NCBI RefSeq assembly: GCF_001567585.1
Contig: NZ_LRQV01000054.1
Span: 1-41,412 of the forward strand
Reading direction: 5' to 3'
Length of the DNA stretch: 41,412 nt
DNA from: Micromonospora rosaria
GTDB taxonomy: Bacteria; Actinomycetota; Actinomycetes; Mycobacteriales; Micromonosporaceae
Shown here: piece by piece, positions 30,877 through 39,292 of the stretch
How positions within the stretch are numbered: the stretch's first letter is position 1
Layout: each line of letters begins with the position of its first letter
The notes under the pieces: model-generated
The model's database searches: none
The model's input: only the letters and a program-made list of their open reading frames with translations
What the model was told of the DNA's origin: nothing
Made by a program: the position numbers and the translations under genes

Positions 30877-31851
30877 TCAGCGTCGCGCCGCCCGGCCACC
30901 GCCCCGACCGGTCCGAGCCCGCCGGGCGGGGCGCACCGCCCGTGCCCGCTCCTGGACGATCTCCACCACCGTCGTCGGTGGATCGATCAGCCCGACCCCG
31001 CACCGGTGCAGTTCGGGTACGCCACCGCCGAGCCGTTGCACCGCCTCGGCGTGCTCGGCGATCTCCTCCGCCGCCGAGGCGCCCTTCATCGCGACCAGCC
31101 GGCCGCCCTGACCGACCAGCGGCAGACACCACGCGGAGAGCCGGTCCAAGGGTGCCACCGCCCGCGCGGTGACGACGTCGCCGCGCAGCGGCTCGGTACC
31201 GGCAGCACCGGCTGCCGCCTCCTCCGCCCGTCCCCGGAACACCCGTACCTGCCGGGCCAACCCCAGGTGCTGTACGGCCTCGATGAGGAAGGCGGTACGA
31301 CGCGCCAGCGGCTCGATCAGGGTCACCGTGAGGTCGGGACGGGCGATCGCCAGGACCAGACCGGGCAGCCCGGCTCCGGAGCCGACGTCGAGCACGACCG
31401 CCTCCGCCGGGATCCGCTCCGCCACGACGGCGCAGTTGAGCAGGTGCCGGTCCCAGATCCGGGGTGCCTCCCGGGGGCCGATCAGCCCCCGCACCACGCC
31501 GTCGGTGACGAGCAGCTCCGCGTACGCGGCGGCCAGGTCGAGCCGGTCGGCGAAGAGCGTCGCGGCGGATCCGGCCAGCGACGGCGGCAGCACCGCGTCC
31601 GCCGTCGACGGGTGCCGCCCCGGCACCGCGCCGCCCGGCTGGACCGGTGCCCCACCCGCCGGCTCACCACCCGGCGACTCAGGGCCAGGAGACTCAGGGC
31701 CAGAGGGCTCGACACCAGATGGTTCAGCGCCGGCACCGGGTGCGGCGGCGTCGGGGGCTCCGGGTGGGACGGCAGGGGTGACACGGAACGGCCCGGGCGG
31801 CGTGCCACCCGGGCCGGAGACGGTGTCGACCGTCCGATCGTCGCGGACCAC
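30877..31851 (-). CDS. rsmG: 16S rRNA (guanine-N7) methyltransferase RsmG
   Basis: A 324-residue form of RsmG (GidB), which makes m7G527 in 16S rRNA from S-adenosylmethionine. The methyltransferase core begins at about residue 95: IGPREAPRIWDRHLLNCAVV, then the SAM site VVLDVGSGAGLPGLVLAIAR, and VTARAVAPLDRLSAW. Compared with usual family members (about 215-250 residues) there is a roughly 90-residue Pro/Glu/Ser/Gly-rich repeat extension (PESPGPESPGGEP). The GTG at 31851 is chosen because it follows the jag stop by 4 bases; an internal start is possible. It is in the oriC-linked minus-strand operon. Confidence 0.9.
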   Translation of the reverse strand: MVRDDRTVDTVSGPGGTPPGPFRVTPAVPPGAPDAAAPGAGAEPSGVEPSGPESPGPESPGGEPAGGAPVQPGGAVPGRHPSTADAVLPPSLAGSAATLFADRLDLAAAYAELLVTDGVVRGLIGPREAPRIWDRHLLNCAVVAERIPAEAVVLDVGSGAGLPGLVLAIARPDLTVTLIEPLARRTAFLIEAVQHLGLARQVRVFRGRAEEAAAGAAGTEPLRGDVVTARAVAPLDRLSAWCLPLVGQGGRLVAMKGASAAEEIAEHAEAVQRLGGGVPELHRCGVGLIDPPTTVVEIVQERARAVRPARRARTGRGGGRAARR

Positions 31852-31855
31852 CCGG

Positions 31856-32449
31856 TCAGTCCGCCGGCCGGACGACGATGCGCCGATTCGGCTCGACGCC
31901 CTCGGACTCGCTCTCCACACCGGCCGCCGCGTTCACCACGTCGTGCACGCACTTACGCTCGAACGCGGACATCGGCTCCAGGCGGATCGGCTCGCCGTAC
32001 TCCTTGACCTTCTCCACGGCGTTCTTCGCCACCGCGGCGAGTTCCTTGCGGCGGTTCGCCCGGTAGCCACCCACGTCGAGCAGCAGCCGGCTGGGCGTAC
32101 CCGTCTGCCGGAAGACCGCCAGGCGGGTCAGCTCCTGCAGTGCCTCCAGGGTGGCGCCACGCTGCCCGACCAGGTTCTGCAACCGGCCGCCGACCACCTC
32201 GACCACCGGTCGGCCGCCCGAGACCAACTCGTCGATGTCGCCGTCGTAGTCGAGGATGTCGAGCAGTCCCTCGACGTAGTCGGCGGCGATCTCGCTCTGC
32301 CGGAACAGCTCGCTCTCCGCCGGGGCCTTCTTCTCCCGCGGCCCCGCCTCGACCTCGGTCTCGTCGGGTCCGTCGGCACCCTTCGCCACGATCGGCCCGG
32401 ACTCGGTCTCCGGGGACTGCTCGGCGTGGGGGATGCTGGTGTCGGTCAC
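31856..32449 (-). CDS. jag: Jag/KhpB RNA-binding protein (KH-R3H)
   Basis: A 197-residue protein from the GTG at 32449, behind GGAG with 8-base spacing. After an acidic leader it has a KH-type segment (about 52-120, ELFRQSEIAADYVEGLLDIL; VVEVVGGRLQNLVGQRGATL) and a C-terminal R3H domain (RKELAAVAKNAVEKVKEYGE; PMSAFERKCVHDVVNA; RRIVVRP). Jag/KhpB proteins bind RNA and are almost always encoded after yidC, as here. The role in cell-wall or sporulation control is known from other Gram-positives. The stop lies 4 bases before the rsmG start. Confidence 0.92.
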   Translation of the reverse strand: MTDTSIPHAEQSPETESGPIVAKGADGPDETEVEAGPREKKAPAESELFRQSEIAADYVEGLLDILDYDGDIDELVSGGRPVVEVVGGRLQNLVGQRGATLEALQELTRLAVFRQTGTPSRLLLDVGGYRANRRKELAAVAKNAVEKVKEYGEPIRLEPMSAFERKCVHDVVNAAAGVESESEGVEPNRRIVVRPAD

Positions 32450-32621
32450 GGTCTCATCTCCGTACTCGCTCGGCCGGACCGTCGGGTCCGTTGATCTCCC
32501 GGGGTTCGGCAGGAGGTCGCCGATGCCCACGGGCACGTCTTCCGGGCGATCCCGCCCGTGGCCGCGCTCCGCGCGGTGCCTTCCGACCGGCGCCGGCCTT
32601 GCGGCGGCTGCACGGGTCGGA

Positions 32622-32653
32622 ACCGGCCGCCGCCCGAGGGGGCGACGGCCGGT
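32622..32653 (-). terminator. Hairpin after yidC
   Basis: 14-bp stem with one mismatch (ACCGGCCGCCGCCC / GGGCGACGGCCGGT, 4-base loop) directly behind the yidC stop. It would partly separate yidC from jag. Confidence 0.5.
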
Positions 32654-32658
32654 GGGGG

Positions 32659-33648
32659 TCAACCGCGCCGCTTGGCGGGGCGGTTCTTCTTCGCGGTGGT
32701 CGGCTTGGCGCCCGGCTTCGGGCCGGCGACCTTCGGCGCGGCCGGCTTGACCGGCGCCTCGACCGGCTTGCTCCGGTTGAACAGGCCACCGGTCTTGGCC
32801 GGCTGCGCCGGCTTGCCGGCCGAGGTCGACTTCGTCGCGCCGCCGGCGGTGGGCGGCGGCGGGAACTTGCGCAGCACCCACTGCTGCTGGCCCAGCGTGA
32901 CGAGGTTGTTCGTGACCCAGTAGATGATCACACCGATCGGGAAGATCGCGCCGGAGACCAGCAGCGAGGCCGGGATGCCGTAGAGCATCAGCCGCTGGAT
33001 CATCTTCTGCTGCGGGTCCTCGGCCCAGCCGGTCTTGAGGATCATCTGACGGCTGGTCAGGTAGGTGGTCAGCATCATGATCAGCACCAGCACACCGGCG
33101 ATGACCTTGACCGTGGTGCCGTTCGCGTTGAGGTTCGCGAGCTCCTCGGCGGTCGAGCCGAACTTGCCGGCGATCGGGGCGGTGAAGAGCGTCGCGTGGG
33201 AGGCGCTGTCGAACTGCCCCACCGTCCAGCCGTAGAGCGTCTTGCCGGCCTCGCTCTTGTCCGGGTTGAGCCGGCGGAGCACGTGGAAGAGGCCGAGGAA
33301 CACCGGGATCTGGAGGAACATCGGAAGGCAGCCCATCAACGGATTGGCCTTCTCCTTCCGGTAGAGCTCCATCATCTCCTTCTGGAGCGTCTCCCGGTCA
33401 CCCTTGTGCTTCTCCTGCAGCGCCTTGACCTGCGGCTGAAGCGCCTGCATGGCACGCTGCGACTTGATCTGCTTGACGAAGACCGGGAAGAGGATCACCC
33501 GGACGGTGACCACCAGGAAGACGATGGCCAGGATCCAGGCCCAGTTCGTGCCGATGACCTCGCCGACCGGCACCCCGATGGCGTCCCAGGCCGAGTGCCA
33601 GGCCAGCAGGATCCACGAGATCGCGTAGTAGATCCAGTCGAGACTCAA
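32659..33648 (-). CDS. yidC: Membrane protein insertase YidC
   Basis: A 329-residue YidC/Oxa1 insertase. It has the first helix WAWILAIVFLVVTVRVILFP with the conserved Arg of the hydrophilic groove, the cytoplasmic hairpin (QALQPQVKALQEKHKGDRET; MMELYRKEKANPLMGC), LPMFLQIPVFLGLFHVLRRL, and later helices (VIAGVLVLIMMLTTYL; ASLLVSGAIFPIGVIIYWVT). The tail is a basic Lys/Ala/Pro-rich segment, as in actinobacterial homologues, that can contact ribosomes. yidD sits 3 bases upstream. Confidence 0.96.
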   Translation of the reverse strand: MSLDWIYYAISWILLAWHSAWDAIGVPVGEVIGTNWAWILAIVFLVVTVRVILFPVFVKQIKSQRAMQALQPQVKALQEKHKGDRETLQKEMMELYRKEKANPLMGCLPMFLQIPVFLGLFHVLRRLNPDKSEAGKTLYGWTVGQFDSASHATLFTAPIAGKFGSTAEELANLNANGTTVKVIAGVLVLIMMLTTYLTSRQMILKTGWAEDPQQKMIQRLMLYGIPASLLVSGAIFPIGVIIYWVTNNLVTLGQQQWVLRKFPPPPTAGGATKSTSAGKPAQPAKTGGLFNRSKPVEAPVKPAAPKVAGPKPGAKPTTAKKNRPAKRRG

Positions 33649-33651
33649 TTC

Positions 33652-33939
33652 TCAGGCTCCAGTCACATCGGCACGGCGGCGGGCGCCCGGCTCCGGAACC
33701 GGGTCGTGCCCACCTGGGTGAAATGGGTGGCAGCGAAGGAGTCGCCGGACCGTCAGCCAGGCTCCCCGGATCGCGCCGTGCCGGGCGATCGCCTCAAGGG
33801 CGTACGCGCTGCACGACGGGTAGAACCGACAGCGGGCCGGCAACGCCGGGCTTATCCACCGACGGTACGCGACGATCGGGCCGCTCAGCACCCTGGCACC
33901 CGCCGAGGGGTACCGGGGAGTAGCCGACCCGCCGGTCAC
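33652..33939 (-). CDS. yidD: Membrane protein insertion efficiency factor YidD
   Basis: A 95-residue YidD protein: IVAYRRWISPALPARCRFYP, then SCSAYALEAIARHGAIRGAW and RCHPFHPGGHDPVP, the family signature with conserved cysteines. The start overlaps the rnpA stop (GTGA), and the yidC start follows its stop closely, the usual rnpA-yidD-yidC order. It helps membrane-protein insertion. Confidence 0.96.
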   Translation of the reverse strand: MTGGSATPRYPSAGARVLSGPIVAYRRWISPALPARCRFYPSCSAYALEAIARHGAIRGAWLTVRRLLRCHPFHPGGHDPVPEPGARRRADVTGA

Positions 33940-34334
33940 CGCGACCGCCGGCCCCGGGCCGTCCGCGCGGCGTCGATCGCGGCGTCGAGGTCCGCGCCGA
34001 GCCGGTGGTACGACGCCTCGGCCGCCGGTGGCAGCGCGCGGACGACGAGGGTGCTGCCGGGGGGCAGCCCGGCGAGGCGCTCGCGGACCAGGTGCCGCAG
34101 CCGACGGCGGACCCGGTTGCGGACCACCGCCGGACCGACGGCCTTGGACACCACGAAGCCGGCGCGGGTCGGTGTCGAGGAGTCCTCGGTACCGATCTCC
34201 CGCGCCGGCTTCGACGTGGTGATCACCGGCGTGGCCAGGTGGACGACGACGGCTCCCCGGCCGGCCCTACGGCCAGCGCGGACCGCTGCGGCGAAGTCTG
34301 TGCTGCGCCGCAGTCGTTGCGCGGCCGACAGCAC
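33936..34334 (-). CDS. rnpA: Ribonuclease P protein component
   Basis: A 132-residue protein subunit of RNase P, which processes tRNA 5-prime ends. Family features are LRRSTDFAAAVRAGRRAGR, then GFVVSKAVGPAVVRNRVRRR with the RNR box, and LVVRALPPAAEASY. It lies 30 bases downstream of rpmH, and its stop overlaps the yidD start. Confidence 0.96.
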   Translation of the reverse strand: MLSAAQRLRRSTDFAAAVRAGRRAGRGAVVVHLATPVITTSKPAREIGTEDSSTPTRAGFVVSKAVGPAVVRNRVRRRLRHLVRERLAGLPPGSTLVVRALPPAAEASYHRLGADLDAAIDAARTARGRRSR

Positions 34335-34364
34335 GACTGCCCACGTCCCCCGGACCGGTCAGCC

Positions 34365-34502
34365 TCAGGCCGACAGGCGGGTGCGGCCCTTGGCGCGGCG
34401 GGTCGAGAGGATGGCGCGGCCGGCCCGGGTGCGCATGCGCAGCCGGAAGCCGTGGGTCTTCGCGCGCCGGCGGTTGTTCGGCTGGTAGGTGCGCTTGCTC
34501 AC
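34365..34502 (-). CDS. rpmH: 50S ribosomal protein L34
   Basis: 45 residues from the GTG at 34502: SKRTYQPNNRRRAKTHGFRL followed by RMRTRAGRAILSTRRAKGR, the full L34 signature. It is the first gene of the rpmH-rnpA-yidD-yidC transcript, divergent from dnaA. Confidence 0.97.
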   Translation of the reverse strand: MSKRTYQPNNRRRAKTHGFRLRMRTRAGRAILSTRRAKGRTRLSA

Positions 34503-34747
34503 GTCAGGCTCTCCGTCTTCCGTGCGCCCCGGGGCACGAGGGCCACGGGGTCGTGTGGTGGTCCAGGCCACCACGGCGGGTGGCCTCCGATCAATGCTGC
34601 CCGACATCACGGACCCCGGGCTGGGCGGGCCGTGACCGACGACCCGGCGGCGCAGGGCTGCGGTCGACGACCCCCAGCGGTGCGAGGCTGCGACCGCGGA
34701 CAGCAAGCACCCATCACCCTAGCAGAGGGCGACAGAGCAGCCGCTCC

Positions 34748-34776
34748 AGCCTACGCAGGCAGGCAACGACCGTCAA
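34748..34776 (-). promoter_or_regulatory. Vegetative promoter of the rpmH operon
   Basis: On the minus strand TTGACG (34771-34776), 17-base spacer, TAGGCT (34748-34753): a near-ideal HrdB/SigA-type promoter about 245 bases before rpmH. Confidence 0.7.
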
Positions 34777-34863
34777 ACAAGATCGACTCCACGATCCCGG
34801 CGCTGACCACGACCGATGCGGCGGTTTTCACTCATACCGACAACGATGCCGGGGCCGGGTCGG

Positions 34864-34893
34864 TTGTAGGCCTGTGGACCACGCTGTTAGCGT
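34864..34893 (+). promoter_or_regulatory. Possible dnaA promoter
   Basis: TTGTAG, 18-base spacer, TAGCGT. Moderate match; the DnaA-like TGTGGACCA (34873) lies in the spacer. Confidence 0.35.
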
Positions 34894-35105
34894 GCCCGTT
34901 TGCGGTCAGTGTCTTCGGGGTCCGGTGCCGCGCCGGACGACGGGAGCCGGCGGAGAGGATGCGTCCGGCTTGTCGCCGGAGGGCAAGACCGGACAAGGTA
35001 GTGGATCGTTCGGCACGGTGGGTCCGCTTCAGCAGCCGTGGCGGATGTGGGGGGTCAGGTTCGACCCGCATCCGGCGGACGGCCACAATCAGTCGGTACA
35101 CAGGG

Positions 35106-35125
35106 TGTGGATAACTTGTGGACGA
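35106..35125 (-). other. DnaA boxes upstream of dnaA
   Basis: TGTGGATAA (35106-35114, perfect) and TGTGGACGA (35117-35125), tandem, about 110 bases before the dnaA start. This is a likely autoregulatory binding site. Confidence 0.7.
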
Positions 35126-35231
35126 CGGTCGGTCGGTTGACGTTCCGCCAGCTCAGGGTGGTCCCGAGCCGACGGCGGTCGACCCGGGTGGCGGCGGTGG
35201 TCGGTAGCAGAGGCGAGGGGGTGGCACGACG

Positions 35232-37106
35232 GTGGCCGGAACGACCGACCTTGCCGCGGTGTGGACGGCGACGACCGACGAACTCGCCGACGAGATCATT
35301 TCCGCCCAGCAGCGCGCCTACCTGCGACTCACCCGGCTCCGCGCGATCGTCGAGGACACCGTCCTGCTCTCCGTCCCGGACGCCTTCACCCGGGACGTCA
35401 TCGAGTCCCGGCTCCGGCCGGCCATCACCGAGGCGCTGAGCCGCCGGCTCGGCCGACAGATCCAGGTGGCGGTCACCGTCCGGATCGCCGAGGAGCCCGC
35501 CACGCGTCCGGCCGGCACCGTCTACCGCAGCGCCGACACCGGGGACTTCGACGCCGTACCCGACGGGCGGCTCGGCCCCGACGCCCGGCGACCGCTGGCG
35601 GAGACCCCGCTGTTCCCGAGCCCCGGGCACCACGACCGCGCCGACCACGGCACCCGGGCCGACCAGCCCGACGATCCCGGCCAGCGTCGGAACGCCGACG
35701 AGCACCGACTCCGCCCCGACGCCGGGCAGCCGCCGGACGGCACCCACCCGGGCCCGACCCCGGACGGTCACCGGTCCGGCTCGATCCCGGCCAGCCGGGA
35801 CGGTCAGGAGCCGCTGTTCGGTACGGCCTTCGGCGAGCAGCTCCGGCTCGACCGGGCCGGCCCGGACCGGCCCGGGTTCGGGGAGCGCGGCGGCCTCGAC
35901 CCGGCCGACGACATGCGGGGCTTCGAGCCCCGGTACCGGCAGGACGCCACCGCCGGCCGGGCCGACCACCTGCGGGGACTGGGCGGGGCCACGGACAACG
36001 GACCGGGGCGTAGTGGCGCAGATCACCGCCCGGGCGTACGGGACGACCGGCGGCTCCCCGGCGGCGCCGACACCGGCGGGAACCGGCTCAACCCGAAGTA
36101 CATGTTCGAGACGTTCGTCATCGGCTCGTCCAACCGGTTCGCGCACGCCGCGTCCGTCGCGGTCGCCGAGTCGCCGGCCAAGGCGTACAACCCGCTGTTC
36201 ATCTACGGCAGCTCGGGGCTGGGCAAGACCCACCTGTTGCACGCCATCGGGCACTACGCCACCACGCTGGGCAACGCCCGCTCGGTCCGGTACGTCTCGA
36301 CCGAGGAGTTCACCAACGACTTCATCAACTCGCTGCGGGACGACAAGACCAGCGCCTTCCAGCGCCGCTACCGCGACGTCGACATCCTGCTGATCGACGA
36401 CATCCAGTTCCTGGAGAACCGCGAGCGGACCCAGGAGGAGTTCTTCCACACCTTCAACACGCTGCACAACGCCAACAAGCAGATCGTGATCACCTCCGAC
36501 CGGTCGCCGAAGCAGCTCGCCACCCTGGAGGACCGGCTGCGGACCCGGTTCGAGTGGGGGCTGCTCGCCGACATCCAGCCGCCGGACCTGGAGACCCGGA
36601 TCGCGATCCTGCAGAAGAAGGCGGCGCAGGAACGCCTCTACGCCCCGCCGGACGTGCTGGAGTTCATCGCCTCCCGGGTGTCGAACTCGATCCGGGAACT
36701 GGAGGGGGCGCTGATCCGGGTCACCGCGTTCGCCAGCCTGACCCGCTCCACCGTCGAGCTGGCGCTGGCCGAGGAGGTGCTGCGGGACTTCATCCCGGAC
36801 GGCGCCGGCCCGGAGATCACCGCCGACCAGATCATGGTCGCCACCGCCGACTACTTCGGGGTCAGCCTGGAGGACCTACGCGGCCACTCCCGCTCCCGGG
36901 TGCTGGTCAACGCCCGCCAGGTGGCCATGTACCTGTGCCGGGAGCTGACGGACCTGTCACTGCCCCGGATCGGGCAGGCGTTCGGCGGCCGGGACCACAC
37001 CACGGTCATGCACGCCGACCGCAAGATCCGGCAGCAGATGGCCGAACGCCGGTCGCTCTACAACCAGATCGCCGAGCTGACCAACCGGATCAAGCAGACC
37101 ACCTGA
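35232..37106 (+). CDS. dnaA: Chromosomal replication initiator DnaA
   Basis: A 624-residue DnaA. Domain I is about 1-85 (WTATTDELADEIISAQQRAY). Domain II is a very long acidic Asp/Pro/Arg/Gly-rich linker of roughly 190 residues, as in other high-GC actinobacteria. Domain III (AAA+) begins near 286 with NPKYMFETFVIGSSNRFAHA, Walker A GSSGLGKTH, Walker B LLIDDIQFLENRERTQEEFF, and sensor RTRFEWGL. Domain IV binds DnaA boxes (HSRSRVLVNARQVAMYLCRE; IGQAFGGRDHTTVMHA). The GTG at 35232 gives the family N-terminus behind GAGGGGG. A terminator follows, then oriC. Confidence 0.98.
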   Translation: MAGTTDLAAVWTATTDELADEIISAQQRAYLRLTRLRAIVEDTVLLSVPDAFTRDVIESRLRPAITEALSRRLGRQIQVAVTVRIAEEPATRPAGTVYRSADTGDFDAVPDGRLGPDARRPLAETPLFPSPGHHDRADHGTRADQPDDPGQRRNADEHRLRPDAGQPPDGTHPGPTPDGHRSGSIPASRDGQEPLFGTAFGEQLRLDRAGPDRPGFGERGGLDPADDMRGFEPRYRQDATAGRADHLRGLGGATDNGPGRSGADHRPGVRDDRRLPGGADTGGNRLNPKYMFETFVIGSSNRFAHAASVAVAESPAKAYNPLFIYGSSGLGKTHLLHAIGHYATTLGNARSVRYVSTEEFTNDFINSLRDDKTSAFQRRYRDVDILLIDDIQFLENRERTQEEFFHTFNTLHNANKQIVITSDRSPKQLATLEDRLRTRFEWGLLADIQPPDLETRIAILQKKAAQERLYAPPDVLEFIASRVSNSIRELEGALIRVTAFASLTRSTVELALAEEVLRDFIPDGAGPEITADQIMVATADYFGVSLEDLRGHSRSRVLVNARQVAMYLCRELTDLSLPRIGQAFGGRDHTTVMHADRKIRQQMAERRSLYNQIAELTNRIKQTT

Positions 37107-37199
37107 GCCGTACCCCGGCCCGACCTCGCCGGGGCGGCGCGCTGAGCCCTTTCCGGCCCGCTGGGTTTTCCTGCGACCACCACCGAGTCGTGACACGTC

Positions 37200-37227
37200 T
37201 GAGCCCGGCCGCCCAAGGCCGGGCTCA
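37200..37227 (+). terminator. Terminator of dnaA
   Basis: 11-bp perfect stem TGAGCCCGGCC with complement and 6-base loop, 94 bases after the dnaA stop; a shorter 7-bp hairpin (CCCCGGC/GCCGGGG, 37113-37134) precedes it. It keeps dnaA transcription out of oriC. Confidence 0.8.
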
Positions 37228-37404
37228 CGTCGTCTGAGCCCGAGCCTCGCGCCTGGCTCTCCGGCCCACGTCGACTGCACCGGCCCGGGTCGGCTGCCCC
37301 GGCCCACGTCGAGGTCTCCACCGCCCGGCCCGCGTCGGATTTTCCCGGTCGGGACCCGCCCGCACGGTCGCTCCGCCGAGTTCTCGGCCACTCCGGAGAC
37401 GGCT

Positions 37405-37941
37405 TCCGTTGTCCCCAGGCTTGTGTCTCCACCAGGTTCAGGCCCCACGATCGTCGAGTGCTTGTCCACAGCGTCCACAGGTTGTCCACAGCCGGTTGTC
37501 CACGGTCGGTGGAAAACCACGCTCCGTCCCACCTCGGTTACCCACAGCCTGTGGAGAAACCCTGGGGACGAGCTGTGGACGGCTGGGGACGACGGCTCCC
37601 GTTGTCCACCGGTCCGCACCCGCCTGTGCATGAGCTGTTGAAGGTTCTGGGGAAAACGGGGTGTGGATCGTCCGCCGTCATCCACAGCACTGGGGAGAAA
37701 GTCGGTGGATTACCGGTGGATAACCAGTGGACGACGGTGGAAAACCAGCCATCCTGCGAGGCCTGTGGACACGAACGCGAGTTGTACCCCGGGTTCTCCA
37801 CAGCAAAACCACCGGTGGATAACGGTGCTGAGCTGCCCAAACGCGGGTTATCCCCAGTTTGCACAGGTGCGATGAAGACGATGAGTTAGATCTTCTAAGA
37901 CAACAAAAACCAATCATCACCGTTGAGCTTCCTGTGGATCG
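37405..37941. other. Replication origin oriC
   Basis: Located in the dnaA-dnaN gap. DnaA-box-like 9-mers include TTGTCCACA 37462 and 37482, TTGTCCACG 37496, TTACCCACA 37538, TGTGGAGAA 37550, TTGTCCACC 37602, TGTGGATCG 37662 and 37933, TCATCCACA 37678, GGTGGATAA 37715 and 37814, TGTGGACAC 37764, TTCTCCACA 37794, TTATCCCCA 37848, plus weaker ones. Boxes on the left mostly read in one orientation and many on the right in the other. At 37871-37930 lies a short A/T-rich stretch (TTAGATCTTCTAAGACAACA) that could be the unwinding element. The remaining parts of the 37107-38112 gap hold the dnaA terminators and, to the right, the dnaN leader. Confidence 0.93.
37871..37930. other. A/T-rich stretch, likely DNA unwinding element
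   Basis: The least GC-rich 60 bases of the oriC region, flanked by DnaA boxes at 37848 and 37933. Assignment as unwinding element is inference. Confidence 0.5.
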
Positions 37942-38112
37942 CAGCCCGAACGGGCCGTGGACCGTCGGACCGCATCAGCAGGAAGCCCGGGGTCGGGCGC
38001 ACAGCCGATGCCCCCGCGCCCTAAGGTGCGATGGGTACCCGCACGGTCAGGCGGGTCGGTAGGCAGCGGTCGGCATGAGAGAGTTGTCGTCGACGTCGAC
38101 GCGGAGGCATTG

Positions 38113-39246
38113 ATGAAGTTCCGAGTGGAGCGCGACGCGCTCGCCGAGGCTGTGGCGTGGACCGCGAAGAGCCTGCCCAACCGGCCGTCCGTACCCGTGC
38201 TCGCCGGTGTGCTGCTGCGGGTCACCGACGGCAACCTGCAGGTCTCCGGGTTCGACTACGAGGTCTCCAGCCAGGTCACCGTCGAGGTGCAGGGTGACTC
38301 CGACGGCGCCGCGCTCGTCTCCGGGCGGCTGCTCGCCGAGATCACCAAGGCGCTGCCGGCCAAGCCGGTGGACATCGCCGCCGTCGGCGCGCACCTGGAG
38401 CTGGTCTGCGGCAGTGCCCGGTTCACCCTGCCCACCATGCCGGTGGAGGACTACCCGAGCCTGCCGGACATGCCGGAGAGCGCCGGCACCGTGGACGCCG
38501 CCGCGTTCGCCGCCGCCGTCGCCCAGGTCGCCGTGGCCGCCGGCCGGGACGAGACCCTGCCGATGATGACCGGCGTCCGGATCGAGCTCTCCGGCAGCAC
38601 CCTGGCCATGCTCGCCACCGACCGGTACCGGCTCGCCCTGCGCGAGATGGAGTGGAACCCGGACGACGCCGAGGTCAGCATCAACGCCCTGGTCCCGGCC
38701 CGGACGCTGAACGACACCGCGAAGGCCCTCGGCCCGCTCGGTGGCCAGGTGACCATGGCGCTTTCCCAGGGTGCGGCCGGCGAGGGCATGATCGGGTTCG
38801 CCGGTGGCACCCGGCGCACCACCAGCCGACTGCTCGACGGCGCCAACTACCCGCCGGTGCGTTCGCTCTTCCCGGCCAGCCACAACGCCGAGGCCCGGCT
38901 CTCGGTCAGCACGCTGATCGAGGTCGTCAAGCGGGTCGCGCTGGTCGCCGAGCGGACCACCCCGGTGCTGCTCAGCTTCAGCGCCGACGGGCTGGTGGTC
39001 GAGGCCGGCGGCACCGAGGAGGCGCGGGCCAGCGAGGCGATGGACGCCACCTTCACCGGTGACGACCTCACCATCGGCTTCAACCCGCAGTACCTCATCG
39101 ACGGCCTGTCCAACCTGGGCGCCCAGACCGCCGTCTTCCAGTTCGTCGACGCCTTCAAGCCGGCGGTGATCTCCCCCGCAGGCGAGGATGGCGAGGTCGT
39201 TCCCGGGTACCGCTACCTCATCATGCCGATCCGCGTGTCCCGCTGA
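38113..39246 (+). CDS. dnaN: DNA polymerase III beta subunit (sliding clamp)
   Basis: A 377-residue beta clamp. It begins MKFRVERDALAEAVAWTAKS with the family NRPSVPVLAGVLL motif, has three tandem clamp domains (LEITKALPAKPVDI-type, LPTMPVEDYPSLPDM, GYRYLIMPIRVSR at the end), and ends with the usual MPIR motif. It encircles DNA and tethers the polymerase. ATG 38113 is preceded by GGAGG with 5-base spacing; an open frame from 37957 has no function-like sequence. It is the first gene of the dnaN-gnd-recF run. Confidence 0.98.
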   Translation: MKFRVERDALAEAVAWTAKSLPNRPSVPVLAGVLLRVTDGNLQVSGFDYEVSSQVTVEVQGDSDGAALVSGRLLAEITKALPAKPVDIAAVGAHLELVCGSARFTLPTMPVEDYPSLPDMPESAGTVDAAAFAAAVAQVAVAAGRDETLPMMTGVRIELSGSTLAMLATDRYRLALREMEWNPDDAEVSINALVPARTLNDTAKALGPLGGQVTMALSQGAAGEGMIGFAGGTRRTTSRLLDGANYPPVRSLFPASHNAEARLSVSTLIEVVKRVALVAERTTPVLLSFSADGLVVEAGGTEEARASEAMDATFTGDDLTIGFNPQYLIDGLSNLGAQTAVFQFVDAFKPAVISPAGEDGEVVPGYRYLIMPIRVSR

Positions 39247-39292
39247 TCGCGCGCCGTACCCCTCGACCTCGACCCACCGGAGGTAGGAACCC

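Larger units (their letters stand above)
34503..35231. promoter_or_regulatory. rpmH-dnaA intergenic region
   Basis: About 730 bases without a gene. It holds the rpmH promoter (34748-34776), a possible dnaA promoter (TTGTAG 34864-34869 and TAGCGT 34888-34893, 18-base spacer), and two DnaA boxes (35106-35125) near dnaA. Confidence 0.6.

Noticed and set aside
33852..33860. TTATCCACC, a near-DnaA box inside yidD
   Set aside because: Single copy inside a conserved coding motif (RRWISP), so it is probably due to the protein sequence.
37107..38112. Short frames across oriC (up to about 140 codons)
   Set aside because: They are made of DnaA-box repeats and have no ribosome sites.
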